Numbered from the stretch's first letter, positions 1-7,115 are shown. The stretch is 33,757 bases of DNA from UMGS172 sp964424555 (GCA_964424555.1 CAYRIX010000023.1:1-33757); one strand, 5' to 3'. Notes: generated by a model not told the origin, from the sequence alone. Numbers and translations are program-made.

Positions 1-290
1 TTATCGGTGCAGGTATGGAAGACCTCGGTAAGGGCGAGCGTTCCATGGTTGGTACTATGTACGGAACCAAGGCTAAGGGCGTTCGTTACCTCGAAATGAC
101 CGAAGGCTACTGCACCAGAATGGCTCTTGATGAGAACGACGAAGTTATCGGTTACGAGTTCGTATCATTGGGCAAGATGACCGACTTCATCAAGAAGGGT
201 ATGGAGCCCAATGAGGCATACGAGAAGTCCAAGGGTACCTACGGCCGCTTTGCCGATGCCGCTAAGTACATCGATCCCAGAAAGGAATAA
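1..290 (+). CDS. NifU-like iron-sulfur cluster assembly scaffold protein, C-terminal part
   Basis: The window starts inside this gene. The open frame begins at base 3 and ends at TAA 288-290, so about 95 C-terminal residues are visible and the true start is upstream. The tail (AGMEDLGKGERSMVGTMYG, later GYEFVSLGKM and ending YIDPRKE) matches what I recall of the C-terminal region of the NifU-N-type scaffold proteins found directly upstream of GGGtGRT genes in clostridia. The cluster-binding cysteines of that family lie in the N-terminal part and are not in this window, so Fe-S scaffolding is family knowledge, not something seen here. The next gene begins 18 bases downstream behind an AAGGAGG ribosome site, so the two are almost surely one operon. 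Confidence 0.7.
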   Translation, partial: IGAGMEDLGKGERSMVGTMYGTKAKGVRYLEMTEGYCTRMALDENDEVIGYEFVSLGKMTDFIKKGMEPNEAYEKSKGTYGRFADAAKYIDPRKE

Positions 291-308
291 TTAAGGAGGT
301 AAGTTATT

Positions 309-1310
309 ATGGCTTTATTTGAAGGTTATGAAAGACGCGAGGCCAAGATCCTTGCCGCTCTTAAAGAATTTGGAATTTCCTCCATCGAAGAATGTAAGGA
401 AATCTGTGCTGAAAAGGGAATCGACCCTTATAAGATAGTTGAAGAGACCCAGCCCATCGCTTTCGAGAACGCAAAGTGGGCTTACACCGTAGGTTGCGCT
501 ATCGCAATCAAGAAGGGCTGCACTAAGGCTGCTGACGCCGCAGCCGCTATCGGTATCGGTCTTCAGGCATTCTGCATCCCCGGTTCCGTTGCTGAAAACC
601 GTAAGGTTGGTCTCGGTCACGGTAACCTCGGTAAGATGCTTCTTTCCGAAGAGACCGAGTGCTTCTGCTTCCTCGCAGGTCATGAGTCCTTTGCAGCAGC
701 AGAAGGCGCTATCAAGATCGCTCTTAACGCTAACAAGGTTCGTGTAAAGCCCCTTCGCGTTATCCTGAACGGTCTTGGCAAGGACGCCGCTTATATCATT
801 TCCAGAATCAACGGCTTCACCTATGTTGAGACCGAGTTTGATCCTTACACCGAAGAGGTTAAGGTTATTTCCGAGAAGCCCTTCTCCAAGGGCCCCAGAG
901 CCGACGTTAAGTGCTACGGTTCTGATAACGTTCCCGAGGGTGTTGCAATTATGCAGCTTGAGAAGGTCGGCGTTTCTATTACCGGTAACTCCACCAACCC
1001 CACCCGTTTCCAGCATCCTGTTGCAGGCACCTACAAGAAGTGGTGTAACGAGAACGGCGTAAACTACTTCTCGGTTGCTTCGGGCGGCGGTACAGGACGT
1101 ACCTTGCATCCCGATAATATGGCAGCAGGCCCTGCTTCCTATGGCATGACCGATACCATGGGCCGTATGCACGGTGATGCTCAGTTTGCAGGTTCTTCTT
1201 CGGTTCCTGCTCACGTAGAGATGATGGGTCTTATCGGCGCGGGCAACAACCCAATGGTTGGTATGACCGTTGCTTGCGCAGTTGCTGTTGAAGAGGCTGC
1301 CAAGAAGTAA
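309..1310 (+). CDS. GGGtGRT protein (function unknown)
   Basis: 333 residues, starting at ATG 309 behind AAGGAGG at 294-300. The eponymous motif is visible near residue 257 (VASGGGTGRTLHP), followed by a glycine- and methionine-rich C-terminus (DTMGRMHGDAQFAGSS, VEMMGLIGAGNNPMVGM). Length and motif fit the GGGtGRT family, which is widespread in anaerobic Firmicutes and has no established biochemical role that I know of. No signal peptide or membrane span is visible, so it is probably cytoplasmic. It follows the scaffold gene by 18 bases and is closed by a strong terminator at 1344-1371. Codon use is strongly biased to a small set of C- or G-ending codons, which suggests high expression. The antisense open frame over it is a by-product of this bias. 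Confidence 0.9.
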   Translation: MALFEGYERREAKILAALKEFGISSIEECKEICAEKGIDPYKIVEETQPIAFENAKWAYTVGCAIAIKKGCTKAADAAAAIGIGLQAFCIPGSVAENRKVGLGHGNLGKMLLSEETECFCFLAGHESFAAAEGAIKIALNANKVRVKPLRVILNGLGKDAAYIISRINGFTYVETEFDPYTEEVKVISEKPFSKGPRADVKCYGSDNVPEGVAIMQLEKVGVSITGNSTNPTRFQHPVAGTYKKWCNENGVNYFSVASGGGTGRTLHPDNMAAGPASYGMTDTMGRMHGDAQFAGSSSVPAHVEMMGLIGAGNNPMVGMTVACAVAVEEAAKK

Positions 1311-1343
1311 TTTGTAAATTACAAAAACAGACCACAAATAATT

Positions 1344-1376
1344 CAAGCCTTGAGGTTTTCCTCAAGGCTTGTTTTA
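1344..1376 (+). terminator. Rho-independent terminator after the GGGtGRT gene
   Basis: A perfect 12-bp stem (1344-1355 with 1360-1371) closes a TTTT loop and is followed by GTTTTA. It sits between the convergent GGGtGRT gene and the transposase gene, so it may work on both strands. Confidence 0.85.
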
Positions 1377-1387
1377 GTATTTCAGGT

Positions 1388-1861
1388 TTAATAAAAGCAA
1401 TCCAATTCCCACCGCAAAGGGTTTTGGTCGATGTATTCCCAAATTTCCCTGTAATCCTTTTCGCCACGTATGATGTGGTCGTGGAATGAGCGTTGCCAAA
1501 GTTTGTCACCATATTGATTTGTGGTAAACGATTTTAATCGACCGATTATATCATACAATTGTAGGGGAGGGGTTCCATCCCCTCCCGTTTTGATTGCAAC
1601 AATCAAATGTATATGGTTGGGCATGATAACGTATTTGTCGACCAAAACGTCATTGTGATTATCGTTGATATAACATATCGCATTGTTTACAATTTCACCG
1701 ATTGGTGTCAATTTTATGTTCGGGAGGGCACAGAGGCCCTCCCCTACAATATCGCATAATACTTTTTGTTTGTTTTGAGTACATACCGTTACGAAATAAT
1801 AGCCGTTACTGCTATAATCAAAACCTTTTAAACGTGTCGGTTTACGGTTAGGCAAATCCAT
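1388..1861 (-). CDS. REP-associated tyrosine transposase (RAYT, Y1 HUH family)
   Basis: 157 residues from ATG 1861, chosen because GGTGAT lies just upstream and RAYTs of this type begin M-x-LP-x-RKPTRL; a longer TTG start at 1873 is possible. The N-terminus (GYYFVTVCTQN) is the first Y1-transposase strand. The HUH histidines are H83 and H85 (NHIHLI). The likely catalytic tyrosine is Y137 in GEKDYREI, followed by YIDQNPLRW, the usual C-terminal RAYT motif. All key residues are present, so the enzyme may be active. These single-strand nucleases act on REP palindromes. Two REP-like palindromes lie inside this gene, at 1559-1587 and 1721-1749, and are translated in frame as GGDGTPPLQ and VGEGLCALPN. 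An XRE gene lies upstream on the same strand. Confidence 0.9.
   Translation of the reverse strand: MDLPNRKPTRLKGFDYSSNGYYFVTVCTQNKQKVLCDIVGEGLCALPNIKLTPIGEIVNNAICYINDNHNDVLVDKYVIMPNHIHLIVAIKTGGDGTPPLQLYDIIGRLKSFTTNQYGDKLWQRSFHDHIIRGEKDYREIWEYIDQNPLRWELDCFY
1559..1587 (+). repeat. REP-like palindrome inside the RAYT gene, plus orientation
   Basis: The head TTGTAGGG is followed by an 8-bp perfect stem (1565-1572 with 1579-1586) around TTCCAT. The same head and palindrome layout recurs at 23579, 32446 and 32542. It lies within coding sequence, at about residues 92-101 of the transposase. Confidence 0.8.
1721..1749 (-). repeat. REP-like palindrome inside the RAYT gene, minus orientation
   Basis: The stem is 1722-1729 with 1736-1743 around ACAGAG, then CTACAA, so the TTGTAGGGG head is on the minus strand. 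The core is nearly the same as the copy at 32590-32618. It encodes about residues 38-47 of the transposase and forms an inverted pair with the copy at 1559. Confidence 0.8.
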
Positions 1862-1903
1862 TATCATCACCAAAAAATTTTAACACAAATATAAATATTA
1901 CTT

Positions 1904-1939
1904 AATAATGATCCCCCACTATGCAGGAAAATCATTATT
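1904..1939. repeat. Short inverted repeat between the XRE and RAYT genes
   Basis: AATAATGAT (1904-1912) pairs with ATCATTATT (1931-1939) across an 18-nt loop. It lies just after the stop of the minus-strand XRE gene. It lacks a GC-rich stem, so it would be a weak terminator at best. Confidence 0.4.
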
Positions 1940-1940
1940 G

Positions 1941-2141
1941 TTAATCTGAAATATACTCCAAAATATCCTCAACACGACAGGTTAATGCCGAACATAGTTT
2001 ATCTATTGTTTTTGTTTCAATGTTTTCGTTTGCTTTAAGTCTACGGATTGTTTTACTGTCAATACCGCATTTTTCTCTTAATTTGTAGGTAGAAATCCCT
2101 TTTTGCTCCATAGTTATCCATAATTTATCAAACACTATCAT
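1941..2141 (-). CDS. XRE-family HTH transcriptional regulator, small
   Basis: 66 residues, essentially a single Cro/C1-type helix-turn-helix. The recognisable parts are ISTYKLREKCGIDSKTIRRL (helices 2-3) and ETKTIDKLCSALTCRVEDIL (helices 4-5), as in YozG-like mini-regulators. No second domain is present. The start ATG at 2141 follows GGGGGA. It is divergent from the SLOG gene at 2226, and the 84-bp gap holds a consensus promoter and two dyad-like boxes, so it likely represses the SLOG gene and perhaps itself. The target is inferred from position only. Confidence 0.85.
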   Translation of the reverse strand: MIVFDKLWITMEQKGISTYKLREKCGIDSKTIRRLKANENIETKTIDKLCSALTCRVEDILEYISD

Positions 2142-2153
2142 AACAAATCCCCC

Positions 2154-2182
2154 TTGACATCATTTATTATGGGGGTTATAAT
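2154..2182 (+). promoter_or_regulatory. Consensus sigma-70 promoter for the SLOG gene
   Basis: TTGACA (2154-2159), a 17-bp spacer and TATAAT (2177-2182), a perfect match to both boxes. The -10 box is inside a GGGTTATAATCC near-palindrome, so a regulator could block it. Confidence 0.85.
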
Positions 2183-2209
2183 CCTAAATATTAAGGGGAT
2201 ATAATCCCC
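2171..2209. promoter_or_regulatory. Putative operator pair for the divergent XRE regulator
   Basis: Two related boxes lie 10 bases apart: GGGGGTTATAATCC (2171-2184), over the -10 element, and GGGGATATAATCCCC (2195-2209), a perfect palindrome with a 3-nt centre just past the expected start of transcription. A CCCCC run at 2149-2153 may be a third half-site. Confidence 0.55.
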
Positions 2210-2225
2210 ACAAAGGAAGAATTGT

Positions 2226-2594
2226 ATGATGATTAAAGTAGTTATAGCAGGGTGTAGGGATTATAACAATTATGACGAGGCGAAAGGGTATATCGATTTT
2301 TGCCTTTCAAACGTGAAAAAGGATTACGATATTGTTATCGTTTCAGGTTGTGCTGGCGGTGCCGATGCATTGGGAGAAAGGTATGCGCTTGAAAATGGTT
2401 TTGGAATAGAAAAGTATCCTGCTGAGTGGTCAAAATACGGCAGAAGTGCGGGGCCGAGACGCAACAAACAAATGGCCGAAATAAGCGATCTTGTGATATG
2501 TTTTTGGGATGGGGAAAGCAGAGGCACTAAGTCTATGATCGACTATGCAAAAATTCTTAATAAACCTATAAGAATAAAAAGGATACTAAAATAA
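2226..2594 (+). CDS. SLOG-superfamily (DUF2493, YspA/YpsA-related) protein
   Basis: 122 residues. The N-terminal strand and loop KVVIAGCRDYNNY, the glycine motif VSGCAGGADALGERYA, and later GPRRNKQMAEISDLVICFWDGESRGTKSMI are the standard landmarks of the DUF2493 branch of the SLOG/Rossmann-like nucleotide-binding fold, in full and in order. Proteins of this fold bind nucleotides or nucleotide-derived ligands, and several relatives act in stress or conflict systems; the ligand here cannot be read from sequence. AAGGA at 2213-2217 supports ATG 2226, with ATG 2229 as an alternative. It has its own consensus promoter and a divergent XRE gene. It is AT-richer than the flanking housekeeping genes, in keeping with an accessory patch. 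Confidence 0.8.
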   Translation: MMIKVVIAGCRDYNNYDEAKGYIDFCLSNVKKDYDIVIVSGCAGGADALGERYALENGFGIEKYPAEWSKYGRSAGPRRNKQMAEISDLVICFWDGESRGTKSMIDYAKILNKPIRIKRILK

Positions 2595-2646
2595 CAAACG
2601 GTAACCGATGTTTAAAAACTTATGCTCGGAGAATACAGTAGAGCAC

Positions 2647-2675
2647 TTGTTTTTTATTTTGGCTTGATGTATAAT
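2647..2675 (+). promoter_or_regulatory. Promoter for the RsgI-domain lipoprotein
   Basis: TTGTTT (2647-2652), a 17-bp spacer and TATAAT (2670-2675), about 50 bases before the start codon. Confidence 0.6.
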
Positions 2676-2724
2676 GAATTGCAGTTGTTTGTAACAACGG
2701 CATGAATTTTGGGGAGAGATAACT

Positions 2725-4110
2725 ATGAAAAAGCTTATTTGTACGTTAATGGCGGTTGCTCTGCTGTTTACCTGCGTTGCAGGCTGTGGTAATGAATCGA
2801 CCGATAATGCGTCTTCAGTAGTGTCACCGTCTGATTCGGCCATTGGGAGCGAATTTGTAAAGCCAGATAATTATACTACAGTAGTACTTGTTACTATAAA
2901 TCCGCAGTTCAGACTTTACTTGGATTCAAACGGTATCGTTTTGGCAGTGGAATCGGTTAATGACGATGCCAAATCGATAGAAAGCAAGATATCCTTTGAA
3001 AACCAAAAGGTAGAGGCGGTCATAAGCAACTTAATAGTTGCGGCAAACGACAGTAGCTTTATAAAGACCGACGCAAGCATTGATATTAAAGTGACTGAGG
3101 TCGTTGATAAGTCTGTTGATACAACCGATATTCTCAATAAAATAACCGCATCAACTAACAGCAAGCTGGAGGAGTTGTCGGTCAAGGCAGAGGTTACAGC
3201 CACTGTTGAGCTGGAGTCCGATGAGCCGACCGAGAGCGACGAGGCCATCACTTCAAGCGAAAGCACAGGCTCTTCCGAAGTAGCTGATACAACGAGTGAG
3301 TCCGAGGATACCACACCCGAAAAGCCTGCTTGTCAGCACAGCAAAACTAAAGCAGTGGCTACTAATACGGGTGATAACATAATTGACGCTTCAAAATCAG
3401 ATGTTGTCAACCACACAAAGCAGTGTGCAGATTGCGGTGAAAAGCTTGGTCTTGAAAAGCACACCGTTAAGGACGGCAAGTGTACCTTATGCGGACAGGC
3501 TAATTTTGAGACATCAAGTATATTAACAAGCAGTGCTTCGGTGGCAGATGACAATGACTTCTGTGCGGCAAAAATAAATGATGACGGTTCGTTAAACTAC
3601 GATCTTGTAATAGAGCGTTGCTGGTGGGATGCAAAGGGTACATGGACCGATGAGTGGAGTGTAACGATTCCCGAAGCTGAAATGCTGAAGGCTATTAGAG
3701 CGGAGTTCGTTATGAGCGATGCTGAGTTTGAAAAGCTCAAGCAGCAGGGTATGTATAATTGTTCTCTCGGAACACAAACATATTCCAACGGATACTTCTA
3801 CTGCAAGGATCCTTGTGCAGGCGGCCCGGGTAATTACTCACACGAGGTTGTGGGATATAAGGATAATAAGTCAGGCACTTTTACGGTGTATTATGACTAT
3901 TTGCTGGGCGGACCCGATGTAGAAGAGGCCGAGCGTGAGCACAAGTACTATTATGCCGTTGAATATAGCTATAGCGGTGCATCAAATCTCGCAGTTGTTG
4001 CGGAGGATTATTCATACAGCATCAACGGTTGGAAGCCTGTTATAGAATCCTTGAGAATCAAAGCCGTAAAAAAGGTTGCTGATGTTTCGGGTATTACGGT
4101 TATAAAATAA
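2725..4110 (+). CDS. Lipoprotein with an RsgI-like extracellular domain and CxxC repeats
   Basis: 461 residues with a lipoprotein signal (MKKLICTLMAVALLF, lipobox VAGC, C21). Residues about 48-160 (VTINPQFRLYLDSNGIVLA, then ESVNDDAKSIE) resemble the extracellular middle domain of RsgI-type anti-sigma factors, whose hallmark is D/TxNPSxxLxxNxxxxVxxVxxLNxDG. No cytoplasmic anti-sigma part or transmembrane helix is present. A Ser/Thr/Glu-rich linker (about 160-195) leads to a module with cysteine pairs (KQCADCGE, GKCTLCGQ) and histidines, like the small Zn-ribbon-like repeats of clostridial exoproteins. The C-terminal 190 residues, rich in Trp, Tyr and Cys, are not recognised. GGGGAGA upstream supports the start. 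It is followed by a small MKxYxxPEL peptide gene and a terminator. Surface location is well supported; function is unknown. Confidence 0.7.
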   Translation: MKKLICTLMAVALLFTCVAGCGNESTDNASSVVSPSDSAIGSEFVKPDNYTTVVLVTINPQFRLYLDSNGIVLAVESVNDDAKSIESKISFENQKVEAVISNLIVAANDSSFIKTDASIDIKVTEVVDKSVDTTDILNKITASTNSKLEELSVKAEVTATVELESDEPTESDEAITSSESTGSSEVADTTSESEDTTPEKPACQHSKTKAVATNTGDNIIDASKSDVVNHTKQCADCGEKLGLEKHTVKDGKCTLCGQANFETSSILTSSASVADDNDFCAAKINDDGSLNYDLVIERCWWDAKGTWTDEWSVTIPEAEMLKAIRAEFVMSDAEFEKLKQQGMYNCSLGTQTYSNGYFYCKDPCAGGPGNYSHEVVGYKDNKSGTFTVYYDYLLGGPDVEEAEREHKYYYAVEYSYSGASNLAVVAEDYSYSINGWKPVIESLRIKAVKKVADVSGITVIK

Positions 4111-4154
4111 TAGGTTGATTTATTTTGTTTTGTGCATCATTGTTTAAATAACTA

Positions 4155-4183
4155 TTGACATTTTATTGGGTTTGGTGTATGAT
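4155..4183 (+). promoter_or_regulatory. Promoter for the 48-residue peptide
   Basis: TTGACA (4155-4160), a 17-bp spacer and TATGAT (4178-4183). It lies between the lipoprotein stop and the small gene, so the peptide can be expressed on its own. Confidence 0.65.
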
Positions 4184-4228
4184 AAATACGATTAGTTGTG
4201 CAGATAACGATGGTGGATGGTGAGAACG

Positions 4229-4375
4229 ATGAAAATATATCAAAGACCTGAGCTTTTTATGGAATCCTTATGTCCTGAAGAAAAGTTGGCCGGTGCCGTT
4301 CCTACCATAGTTGATGAGGAATATGATAAAGAGACCAGCATTACCAACAATTTTGGCGATGACATGTGGGATTAA
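4229..4375 (+). CDS. Small MKxYxxPEL-type peptide, 48 residues
   Basis: The ATG at 4229 opens a 48-codon frame ending TAA 4373-4375. It begins MKIYQRPELFMESL, has LAGAVPTIVDEE in the middle, and ends in acidic NNFGDDMWD. A second peptide at 22948 begins MKQYIKPELLIKSL and also has a Glu/Leu/Ala core and Trp near the end, which is the main support that both are real genes. It has its own promoter (4155-4183), a weak GGATGG-type ribosome site, and a strong terminator at 4416. It has no signal peptide or membrane span and is strongly acidic. I do not recognise a named family; short clostridial genes starting MKxYxKPEL are common. A RiPP-like precursor is possible, but no modifying enzyme is nearby. 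Confidence 0.65.
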   Translation: MKIYQRPELFMESLCPEEKLAGAVPTIVDEEYDKETSITNNFGDDMWD

Positions 4376-4415
4376 GCTTGATTTGTTGGGAATTATAGCC
4401 ATATAGTATTTGTTC

Positions 4416-4451
4416 GTGTGTCGGTGAATGATATTCACCGACACACTTTTT
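4416..4451 (+). terminator. Terminator after the small peptide gene
   Basis: A perfect 14-bp stem (4416-4429 with 4433-4446) closes a 3-nt loop and is followed by TTTTT. Confidence 0.9.
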
Positions 4452-4469
4452 GTATCTGCATGATAATGA

Positions 4470-4498
4470 TTGCAATGCTTGTGCTTATGTGATACAAT
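4470..4498 (+). promoter_or_regulatory. Promoter for the HAD-YdcF pair
   Basis: TTGCAA (4470-4475), a 17-bp spacer and TACAAT (4493-4498), 30 bases before the HAD start codon. Confidence 0.6.
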
Positions 4499-4527
4499 TA
4501 TTTCAAAGAATTTTTGGGTGTGTTATC

Positions 4528-5306
4528 ATGGGTAAGTTTGACGGTTTTTTATTGTGCTCCGATCTTGACGGAACCTTTTGGGGCAACGGAGCTGAGTCCG
4601 AAAACGAAAAGGCGGTACGGTATTTTACCGAAAACGGCGGAAGGTTCAGCTTTGCTACGGGCCGCACCGTCGATTTCATACGTCAAAAGCCATTTTTTCT
4701 ATAATAAACGCACCCACCTGCCTTTTTAACGGTGCGGTGGTGTATGATTACCAAAGCGATAAACTGCTTCGTGAGGTCAGGCTTGAATATAACGTGCGAG
4801 AATTTCTGGATGCTGTAGCGGAAGCGTTGGACGGTGTACAGAAGTTCATCCTCTACCGTGATATCAATGACGGCGGAACGGTCTATACCGATATCAAGGA
4901 AGTAATCGGTGAGGATTTGGAGTGTCATTCCTTAAAGCTTCTTTGTACCTTTCAAACACCCGAAAGAGCTTTGGAGTTTAAGCGGTATTGCCTCGCTCAG
5001 AGCTTTTTTAAAAACACATATATCTCACGCTCGTGGAGTTTAGGGGTTGAGTTCAATCCTTGCGGCGGCACCAAGGGCGATGCGTTGGATTTTATCAAGG
5101 ACCGGCTTGGAAATATTCACACCTCGGTAGGCATCGGTGATTATGATAATGACCTGACCTTGATTCAGCACGCTGATTTAGGGGTAGCGGTCGAAAATGC
5201 CGTGCCCGAGCTGAAAATGGCCGCCGATTGGGTGGTTAAGCCCTGCTCAGAATGTGCGGTGCGAGATCTTATAGAACGTCTTGAAGCCGACAGAAAGGAA
5301 AAATAA
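4528..5306 (+). pseudogene. Cof-type HAD-IIB phosphatase, frameshifted
   Basis: Two frames together make one Cof-like HAD hydrolase of about 259 residues. The first frame, from ATG 4528, gives MGKFDGFLLCSDLDGTFWG with the catalytic motif DLDGT and then FSFATGR, and stops at TAA 4702-4704. The second frame is open without a start well before that point and reads IINAPTCLFNGAVVYDY, continuing through GGTKGDALDF (motif III lysine) to VGIGDYDNDLTLI (motif IV). The frames would join if the T6 run at 4693-4698 had one more T. This is either a real one-base deletion in a homopolymer or a sequencing error. The gene family dephosphorylates sugar phosphates and similar metabolites. The downstream gene begins directly after its stop codon. 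Confidence 0.85.
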
Positions 5307-6062
5307 ATGAAAAAAGGATTACTACATAATATTTCCCGTATTTTGCTTATTGCTATCGGTGTCATAGTTACGTTGAACGCTTTGCTTGTAACCTTCGTAT
5401 CAAATTTTAATATCGGTTGTATATGCACATGGATAGCAGGTCTGTTTTTCCTTGGCATGGGGGTGTTTTACAAGTCTTTCCGTTTTAAAGTGCATATTAT
5501 AATCAAAGGTATTTTAGCGGTCGGAGTGGCTTTTGTTGTGGCGCTCATGTCGTTTGTATACATATACGGACGTACCGACACCGCCGACTATACCGAGGAT
5601 GCCGTCATAGTGCTCGGTGCAGGAATACACGGTGAAGCTTTGAGCATCACCTTAAGAAACCGACTTAATTCAGCAGTCGCTTATCATGAGAAAAATCCCG
5701 ATGCAGTAATAGTGGTCAGCGGCGGACAAGGCTCTCAGGAGGATATAACCGAGGCATTGGCCATGAAGCGTTATCTTTTAACTAAGGGGATACCCGAGGA
5801 TAAGATAATTGAAGAAGGAAATTCCACCAGCACAGCCGAGAACTTCGAGTTTTCAAAGGAAATATTGGATGAGCGTTTTGGTGATGAGTATTCGGTCGTA
5901 TTTGTGACAGATGACTTTCATATTTACCGAGCCGAAATGACTGCAGAGTCTCAAGGAATAAAAAGCGCTGCTCACTGTCACAGCGTCGGTGCATTCTACA
6001 CGGTATTGCCCAACGGCTTCAGAGAATGTCTTGCCGTAATGTACGAGTGGGTTTTCAAATAA
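5307..6062 (+). CDS. YdcF/SanA-family (DUF218) membrane protein
   Basis: 251 residues, with ATG directly abutting the TAA of the HAD gene, so translation is probably coupled. Three hydrophobic segments (about residues 9-30, 34-54 and 64-88) precede a DUF218 domain. Domain landmarks are DAVIVLGAGIHG (strand 1 and glycine loop), LRNRLNSAVAYH, VVSGGQGSQEDITEA, the acidic NSTSTAENFEFS, and FVTDDFHIYRA. The length and the two- to three-helix N-terminus fit the YdcF-like group, whose members have been linked to cell-envelope integrity; the biochemical reaction is not settled. The catalytic-like domain likely lies outside the membrane. It ends at a strong bidirectional terminator. Confidence 0.85.
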   Translation: MKKGLLHNISRILLIAIGVIVTLNALLVTFVSNFNIGCICTWIAGLFFLGMGVFYKSFRFKVHIIIKGILAVGVAFVVALMSFVYIYGRTDTADYTEDAVIVLGAGIHGEALSITLRNRLNSAVAYHEKNPDAVIVVSGGQGSQEDITEALAMKRYLLTKGIPEDKIIEEGNSTSTAENFEFSKEILDERFGDEYSVVFVTDDFHIYRAEMTAESQGIKSAAHCHSVGAFYTVLPNGFRECLAVMYEWVFK

Positions 6063-6094
6063 AACATAACCACCCGTTGACGGGTGGTTATGTT
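6063..6094. terminator. Bidirectional terminator between convergent genes
   Basis: A 14-bp perfect stem (6063-6076 with 6081-6094) closes TTGA, with A- and T-rich flanks. It separates the YdcF gene from the minus-strand hydrolase. Confidence 0.85.
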
Positions 6095-6102
6095 TGCGTG
6101 TA

Positions 6103-7071
6103 TTATTTTTGAATCTTGCACTCGATCTTAAAATGTTCTCTTGAGAATTTTGACAGTGTTTCAAGATATTTTTCGGGTTCGACCAAGTAGCACAGGCCGT
6201 GACCTGCCGTTGGCATAGTGACAAGCTGTTTTGGACTTTGGCATACTTCGTGGTTTTTTATACTCATCTCACACGGCACAAAATCGTCGTTTTCGCCGTG
6301 GTAGAAGATTACAGGCAGCTTGGTGACCCTCATTGCTTCGATAGGTGAGGTCTCCTCCAGCTTAAAACCGCCGAATACAAAAGCGCCAAGCTTTACAAAC
6401 GGATATAAAAGCTCTGCAGGGAGCTTTAACTGGCGGATGACCTTTTTGATTATTTCTTTAGCCGAGGTGTAGCCGCAGTCGGCAAGCACACCCACAACAT
6501 TTTCGGGCAGATTTTTGCCCGATGCCATCAGAACGGTGGCGGCACCCATCGAGATTCCGCAAAGGATTATTCTGGCATCCTTATCAATGCTGTTGATGAT
6601 GAAATCGACCCAATCAAGGCAATCTCGGTGCTCCTTTACGCCAAAGGTGATAACGTGTCCCTCACTCTTTCCGCAGGCACGTTGATCAATTATAAGGCAG
6701 CTTCGCCCCAACGAGAAGCAACGCTGTATTCCGCCGCACAGGTCACGCTCTGAGGTGCCTCGGTAGCCGTGCATCATAAGCTCTATTGGTGCGCCTTTTT
6801 TAAATTCATAATATTTACCGTAAAGCTTTAAGCCGTCAAAAGAGGTTATCGAGACATCACGGCATGGAATTTCTCTTGCTTCTTTCATCCAAGCTACCAT
6901 CTGCTCACGGTACGGCTCATATATTTTCCCCGGCGGTATGTCAAATTCGGGAGCATTTTTGTTCTTTTTCCTTGAAGAATAAAATGCCATATAAAAACAA
7001 ATAAAGGTCGTTAAGGCTAATACAACCAAAACCGCCGCAGCAACTATCAGAAGTATCCAATAAATCTTCAC
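6103..7071 (-). CDS. Membrane-anchored alpha/beta hydrolase
   Basis: 322 residues from GTG 7071, chosen because AAAGGAG lies at the right distance upstream; the longer frame to 7110 would put the ribosome site inside the gene. An N-terminal membrane helix (about residues 4-29) is followed by a KKNKN stretch. The alpha/beta hydrolase core shows MMHGYRGTS (oxyanion region), IIDQRACGKSEGH, the nucleophile elbow CGISMGAA (S174), YHGENDDFVP (probably D263) and AGHG (H291), so the triad is complete. It belongs to the broad BAAT/YqkD-like group, with esterase, peptidase or amidase action possible. The substrate is unknown. It has its own promoter at 7116-7144. Confidence 0.85.
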   Translation of the reverse strand: MKIYWILLIVAAAVLVVLALTTFICFYMAFYSSRKKNKNAPEFDIPPGKIYEPYREQMVAWMKEAREIPCRDVSITSFDGLKLYGKYYEFKKGAPIELMMHGYRGTSERDLCGGIQRCFSLGRSCLIIDQRACGKSEGHVITFGVKEHRDCLDWVDFIINSIDKDARIILCGISMGAATVLMASGKNLPENVVGVLADCGYTSAKEIIKKVIRQLKLPAELLYPFVKLGAFVFGGFKLEETSPIEAMRVTKLPVIFYHGENDDFVPCEMSIKNHEVCQSPKQLVTMPTAGHGLCYLVEPEKYLETLSKFSREHFKIECKIQK

Positions 7072-7115
7072 AAGCTCACTCCTTTTGTAGGGGTGCAATA
7101 AATATCGCAAATGTA

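Noticed and set aside
775..1062. Plus-strand frame inside the GGGtGRT gene
   Set aside because: Out-of-frame shadow of a strongly supported gene.
315..1346. 343-codon minus-strand open frame opposite the GGGtGRT gene
   Set aside because: Low-complexity, no domain, no ribosome site; it is a by-product of strong codon bias in the plus-strand gene.
4693..4698. Programmed -1 frameshift in the HAD gene
   Set aside because: The run is CCA TTT TTT, not a proper X-XXY-YYZ slippery site, no clear downstream structure is seen, and HAD phosphatases are not known for it. A homopolymer deletion or error is simpler.
7085..7113. REP-like unit TTGTAGGGG upstream of the alpha/beta hydrolase
   Set aside because: The head is present, but the arms TGC/GCA are too short for a palindrome, and the site lies in the leader of the hydrolase; at best a decayed remnant.
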